Part shown: one piece after another, positions 61,775-64,000 of the stretch
Layout of the letters: every line of letters starts with the position of its first letter
Position numbering within the stretch: position 1 is the stretch's first letter
DNA from: Mycobacterium sp. E183
GTDB lineage: Bacteria; Actinomycetota; Actinomycetes; Mycobacteriales; Mycobacteriaceae
Direction: 5' to 3'
Assembly (NCBI RefSeq): GCF_001667735.1
Contig: NZ_LZJN01000142.1
Coordinates: 92,186-156,185 of the forward strand
DNA length: 64,000 nt
Notes under the pieces: generated by a model
The model's database searches: none
What the model was told of the DNA's origin: nothing
Seen by the model: only the letters and a program-made list of their open reading frames with translations
Made by a program: the position numbers and the translations under genes

Positions 61775-61970
61775 CGAAAACACCTCCCAAGCCAACAAGC
61801 CTCCCAGGCGACCGCCCGTCGGATCGAATCGAAGCCCCCCGGGTGTGGCGTGCCTCACAATCCGACGGCTCGCCGGCCATCCCGGCGGGCGAGCCGTGGT
61901 GGTCGCGGATTTGCGCGACGCGTGCAGATCAGCGACGGTTCCGGCGGCCGGCGTGAGACGGTATGAGCCT

Positions 61971-62528
61971 ATGGAGACTCACGATTTTGTCACCTACGAA
62001 GAGTTTGGTCGCAGATTCTTCGAGGTCGCTGTCACTCCCGAGCGTGTCGCCGCCGCGTTCGCCGACATCGCCGGCAACGAGTTCGCCATGGAGCCCATCG
62101 CGCAGGGCCCCGGCGGAATCGCCAAGGTCAGCGCCAACGTCAAGATCCACGAGCCCAAGGTCACCCGCCGCCTGGGTGACAGCATCACGTTCAGCATCCA
62201 CATCCCGTTGTCGATCGACCTGCTGCTCGACCTCCGGCTCGACAAGCAGCGGTTCGTCGTCTCCGGAGACATCGCATTGCGGGCCACGGCGCGGGCCGCC
62301 GAGCCGCTGTTGCTGATCGTCGACGTCGCGAAGCCCCGGCCTTCCGACATCACCGTCAACGTGTCGTCGAAGTCCTTCCGCGGCGAGGTGCTGCGCATCC
62401 TCGCCGGCGTCGACGGCGAAATCCGCCGGTTCGTCGCCCAGTATGTCGCCGAGGAGATCGACTCGCCGCAGTCGCAGGCCGCGCAGATCATCGACGTGGC
62501 GCAACAACTGCAGGAGGCCTGGCCCTAG
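61971..62528 (+). CDS. Conserved mycobacterial protein, possible START-like (DUF2505) fold
   Basis: A 185-residue protein starting METHDFVTYEEFGRRFFEVA. The pattern of helix, beta strands (VKIHEPKVTRRLGDSITFSI, LLLDLRLDKQRFVVSGDIAL) and a long closing helix (FRGEVLRILAGVDGEIRRFV) is compatible with a START-like lipid-binding fold, but no family is certain. It is divergent from the DUF4407 gene. The next gene on the same strand starts 122 bases later. Confidence 0.6.
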   Translation: METHDFVTYEEFGRRFFEVAVTPERVAAAFADIAGNEFAMEPIAQGPGGIAKVSANVKIHEPKVTRRLGDSITFSIHIPLSIDLLLDLRLDKQRFVVSGDIALRATARAAEPLLLIVDVAKPRPSDITVNVSSKSFRGEVLRILAGVDGEIRRFVAQYVAEEIDSPQSQAAQIIDVAQQLQEAWP

Positions 62529-62650
62529 GGCCCCCGGCGCGACGCATAGCCCCGGTCGTCCGCGGGTACTCAGTGCGGGTTGCGCGCCGGGTCGCCTGTG
62601 CTGCCGTGCCGGCGCCGACCGCGATCATCGTCGGGGAGGAGCGGGGGAAC

Positions 62651-63079
62651 TTGGCACGTGTAGATGTCTCGGTGTCGTCGGAGGTGGATCCGGAGGCCGC
62701 CTGGAAGCTGGCGTCCGACCTGAGTCGGTTCGACGAGTGGATGACGATTTTCGCCGGGTGGCGCGGACCCGTTCCCGACAAGATCGAGGAGGGCACCTGC
62801 GTCTCGTCGTGCGTGAAGGTCAAGGGCTTTCGCAACGTCATCCACTGGACGGTGACCCGCTACGACGAGCCGAAAGCGATTGAGCTGCAAGGTCGCGGTC
62901 GCGGTGGGATTCGGCTCGGGGTGGCCATGACGGTCACGAGCAAGGATCCCGGAACCGACTTTCATCTCACGGCGGATCTGCGGGGCGGATTGCTCGGCGG
63001 GCCGATCGGCGGGTTGGTGGCCCGGGTGCTTCGATCGGATGTAGAGAAGTCCGTGAAGAACCTGGCCGCTCTGCAATAG
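62651..63079 (+). CDS. SRPBCC/START-like protein
   Basis: A 142-residue SRPBCC-fold protein. It begins ARVDVSVSSEVDPEAAWKLA, with the strand-helix-strand opening of polyketide-cyclase-like proteins, then MTIFAGWRGPVPDKIEEGT, strands (VKGFRNVIHWTVTRYDEPKA) and the C-terminal long helix (RVLRSDVEKSVKNLAALQ). TTG 62651 was chosen because GGGGGAA lies just upstream and the fold begins there. The ligand is unknown. Confidence 0.75.
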   Translation: MARVDVSVSSEVDPEAAWKLASDLSRFDEWMTIFAGWRGPVPDKIEEGTCVSSCVKVKGFRNVIHWTVTRYDEPKAIELQGRGRGGIRLGVAMTVTSKDPGTDFHLTADLRGGLLGGPIGGLVARVLRSDVEKSVKNLAALQ

Positions 63080-63082
63080 GGG

Positions 63083-63352
63083 CTACCGCGCCGCGTGGCC
63101 GATCGGCCAATCCCGTTCCGCCTGGCGAATCCGCCTGCGGTCCATGCCAAGCCAGTCCAGCCCGGCACCGAACGCGAGCAGGGCGACGATCGCCGCGGCG
63201 ACGACCGCGCCGGCGTGGCCGAGGGCGAAGGTCGCCACGCACACCACGAATGCCAGGGCGGCGGCCACGATGACGACGAGCCCGGGCGTGCGTTCAGCCT
63301 GGCGTGCCGAGTCCCGGCGGCTGGTCCGAGCGTGAGCGGGGCTGTGCGTCAT
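63083..63352 (-). CDS. Small UsfY-like membrane protein
   Basis: An 89-residue protein with a charged N-terminus, two membrane helices (GLVVIVAAALAFVVCVATFA and AVVAAAIVALLAFGAGLDWL) and a charged tail (DRRRIRQAERDW). The helix-hairpin plus RRRIRQAERDW tail resembles UsfY, a small protein linked to the SigF system in mycobacteria, but the match is modest. No regulator gene is beside it. It lies 91 bases downstream of the molybdopterin enzyme on the same strand. Confidence 0.55.
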   Translation of the reverse strand: MTHSPAHARTSRRDSARQAERTPGLVVIVAAALAFVVCVATFALGHAGAVVAAAIVALLAFGAGLDWLGMDRRRIRQAERDWPIGHAAR

Positions 63353-63443
63353 GGGGGGCGTCTCCTCTGGTCAATTCCTTTGGGCCGCTTAGTTGTGCTA
63401 CCCGGAATGCCGTCGGGACAAACGACCGACGCGTCGACGCCGA

Positions 63444-64000
63444 CTACAGCGTCTGATGCCGTCCGAAGTACTTGTGGTCCTCGCTGTAGCCGCCGTAACC
63501 GCTGCCGATGTCGCGGTAGTCGGCGACGAACTCGATCCCCTTGATCCACTTCACGAGCTTGAAGCCGTGCTGCAATTCGTTGCGCAGCCGCAGCGGCCTG
63601 CCGTGCATGTAGGGGAGAGGTTGGTCGTTCATCTTGTAGGCCAGCATGGTCATGTGGTGGTCCATCTGGCCGATGTGATGGGCGTTGTAGTAGATGCCGC
63701 CCGTCGCGCCCAGGCCCATCGAATAGAACACCGCCCAGTTGGCTTCCGGCAGCGGCTTGACGATGTCCATGATCGTCTTCACCTGCACGCCACCCCATTT
63801 GGCGACGCCCGACCAGGCCTGGATGCAGAAGTGCTGGCTGATCTGCTCGTGGTAGGGCAGTGCCATCAGGTCCTCGAGCGAGAACTCCATCGGGTGCTCG
63901 ACGAGACCGTAGACCTTCAGCCGCCAGTCCTTGAAGTCGTTTGCCTCCAGCTCTTTGTACTCGACGGTCTCCGGCAGGCGCCCGTTGCGCCAATGATGCG
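63444..64000 (-). CDS. Molybdopterin-dependent oxidoreductase, sulfite-oxidase-like (5' end missing)
   Basis: The C-terminal part of a Mo-cofactor enzyme of the sulfite oxidase/YedY family. The frame runs to the window edge. HFCIQAWSGVAKWGG carries the Cys that ligates molybdenum, FYSMGLGATGGIYYNAHHIG and HGRPLRLRNELQHGFKLVKW follow as in the family core, and KWIKGIEFVADYRD ends the domain. The enzyme probably reduces or oxidises an S- or N-oxide or similar. The missing N-terminus should hold further Mo-cofactor contacts. Confidence 0.87.
   Translation of the reverse strand, partial: HHWRNGRLPETVEYKELEANDFKDWRLKVYGLVEHPMEFSLEDLMALPYHEQISQHFCIQAWSGVAKWGGVQVKTIMDIVKPLPEANWAVFYSMGLGATGGIYYNAHHIGQMDHHMTMLAYKMNDQPLPYMHGRPLRLRNELQHGFKLVKWIKGIEFVADYRDIGSGYGGYSEDHKYFGRHQTL

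Overview
The window is chromosomal DNA from a Mycobacterium, most probably a slow grower or environmental relative of the M. avium group. The evidence is high GC content, GTG/TTG starts, leaderless-looking promoters, and lineage-typical families: mycofactocin-coupled short-chain dehydrogenases (SDRs), an EspB-like protein, a cutinase, a Ddn-like F420 enzyme, a UsfY-like membrane protein, a WS/DGAT acyltransferase and three cytochromes P450. Species is not resolved. No rRNA, intact tRNA, insertion sequence, prophage or CRISPR array was seen.

Layout. (1) 1-8.0 kb: end of a SAM methyltransferase, nitronate monooxygenase, sulfatase plus flavin monooxygenase, a small secreted protein with a textbook terminator, a P450, and a TIM-barrel epimerase paired with a SecD-P1-like exported protein. 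(2) 8.1-16.5 kb: a TetR gene followed by an operon of P450, mycofactocin-type SDR, crotonase, double-domain CoA transferase, SDR and a phosphotransferase-like protein. A near-identical 15-bp element lies in front of both the regulator and the P450. (3) 16.5-19 kb: a tRNA-like relic, an AI-2E transporter and a membrane protein with two monooxygenase-like (ABM) domains. (4) 19.0-26.0 kb: a meta-cleavage pathway for an aromatic or ring-opened substrate, split around a TetR gene (flavin hydroxylase, C-C hydrolase and extradiol dioxygenase on the minus strand; hydratase, acetaldehyde dehydrogenase and aldolase on the plus strand). It runs from ring hydroxylation to pyruvate plus an acyl-CoA. (5) 26.2-30.9 kb: a minus-strand TetR-P450 operon running through a decayed SDR/amidohydrolase junction into two M24 proteins, one of which has lost four of five metal ligands.

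(6) 31-44.7 kb: mixed genes. These include an F420 enzyme, a lipoprotein, a SigF-type sigma factor behind a 22-codon leader ORF and a hairpin, a cutinase, TetR regulators, an N-acyl-D-amino-acid deacylase-like amidohydrolase, a crotonase, and an orphan EspB-like protein with no ESX machinery beside it. (7) 44.7-54.8 kb: a tightly packed eight-gene minus-strand catabolic operon (SDR, E1 alpha, E1 beta, free lipoyl domain, crotonase, acyl-CoA synthetase, Rieske oxygenase, KstD-like dehydrogenase) divergent from a CoA transferase. It looks like a pathway for a ring-containing acid in which a free lipoyl domain serves a 2-oxoacid dehydrogenase-type E1. (8) 54.9-64 kb: WS/DGAT, an ANTAR protein, an IclR regulator divergent from a flavin oxidase plus PhlG-like C-C hydrolase, a DUF4407 protein, small conserved proteins, and the end of a molybdopterin oxidoreductase.

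The strongest leads are the orphan EspB-like protein, the free lipoyl-domain operon, the ligand-less M24 twin, the sigma-factor leader, the shared 15-bp element, and the IclR/flavin-oxidase/PhlG-like cluster. All functions are read from motifs and context; no database search was possible.
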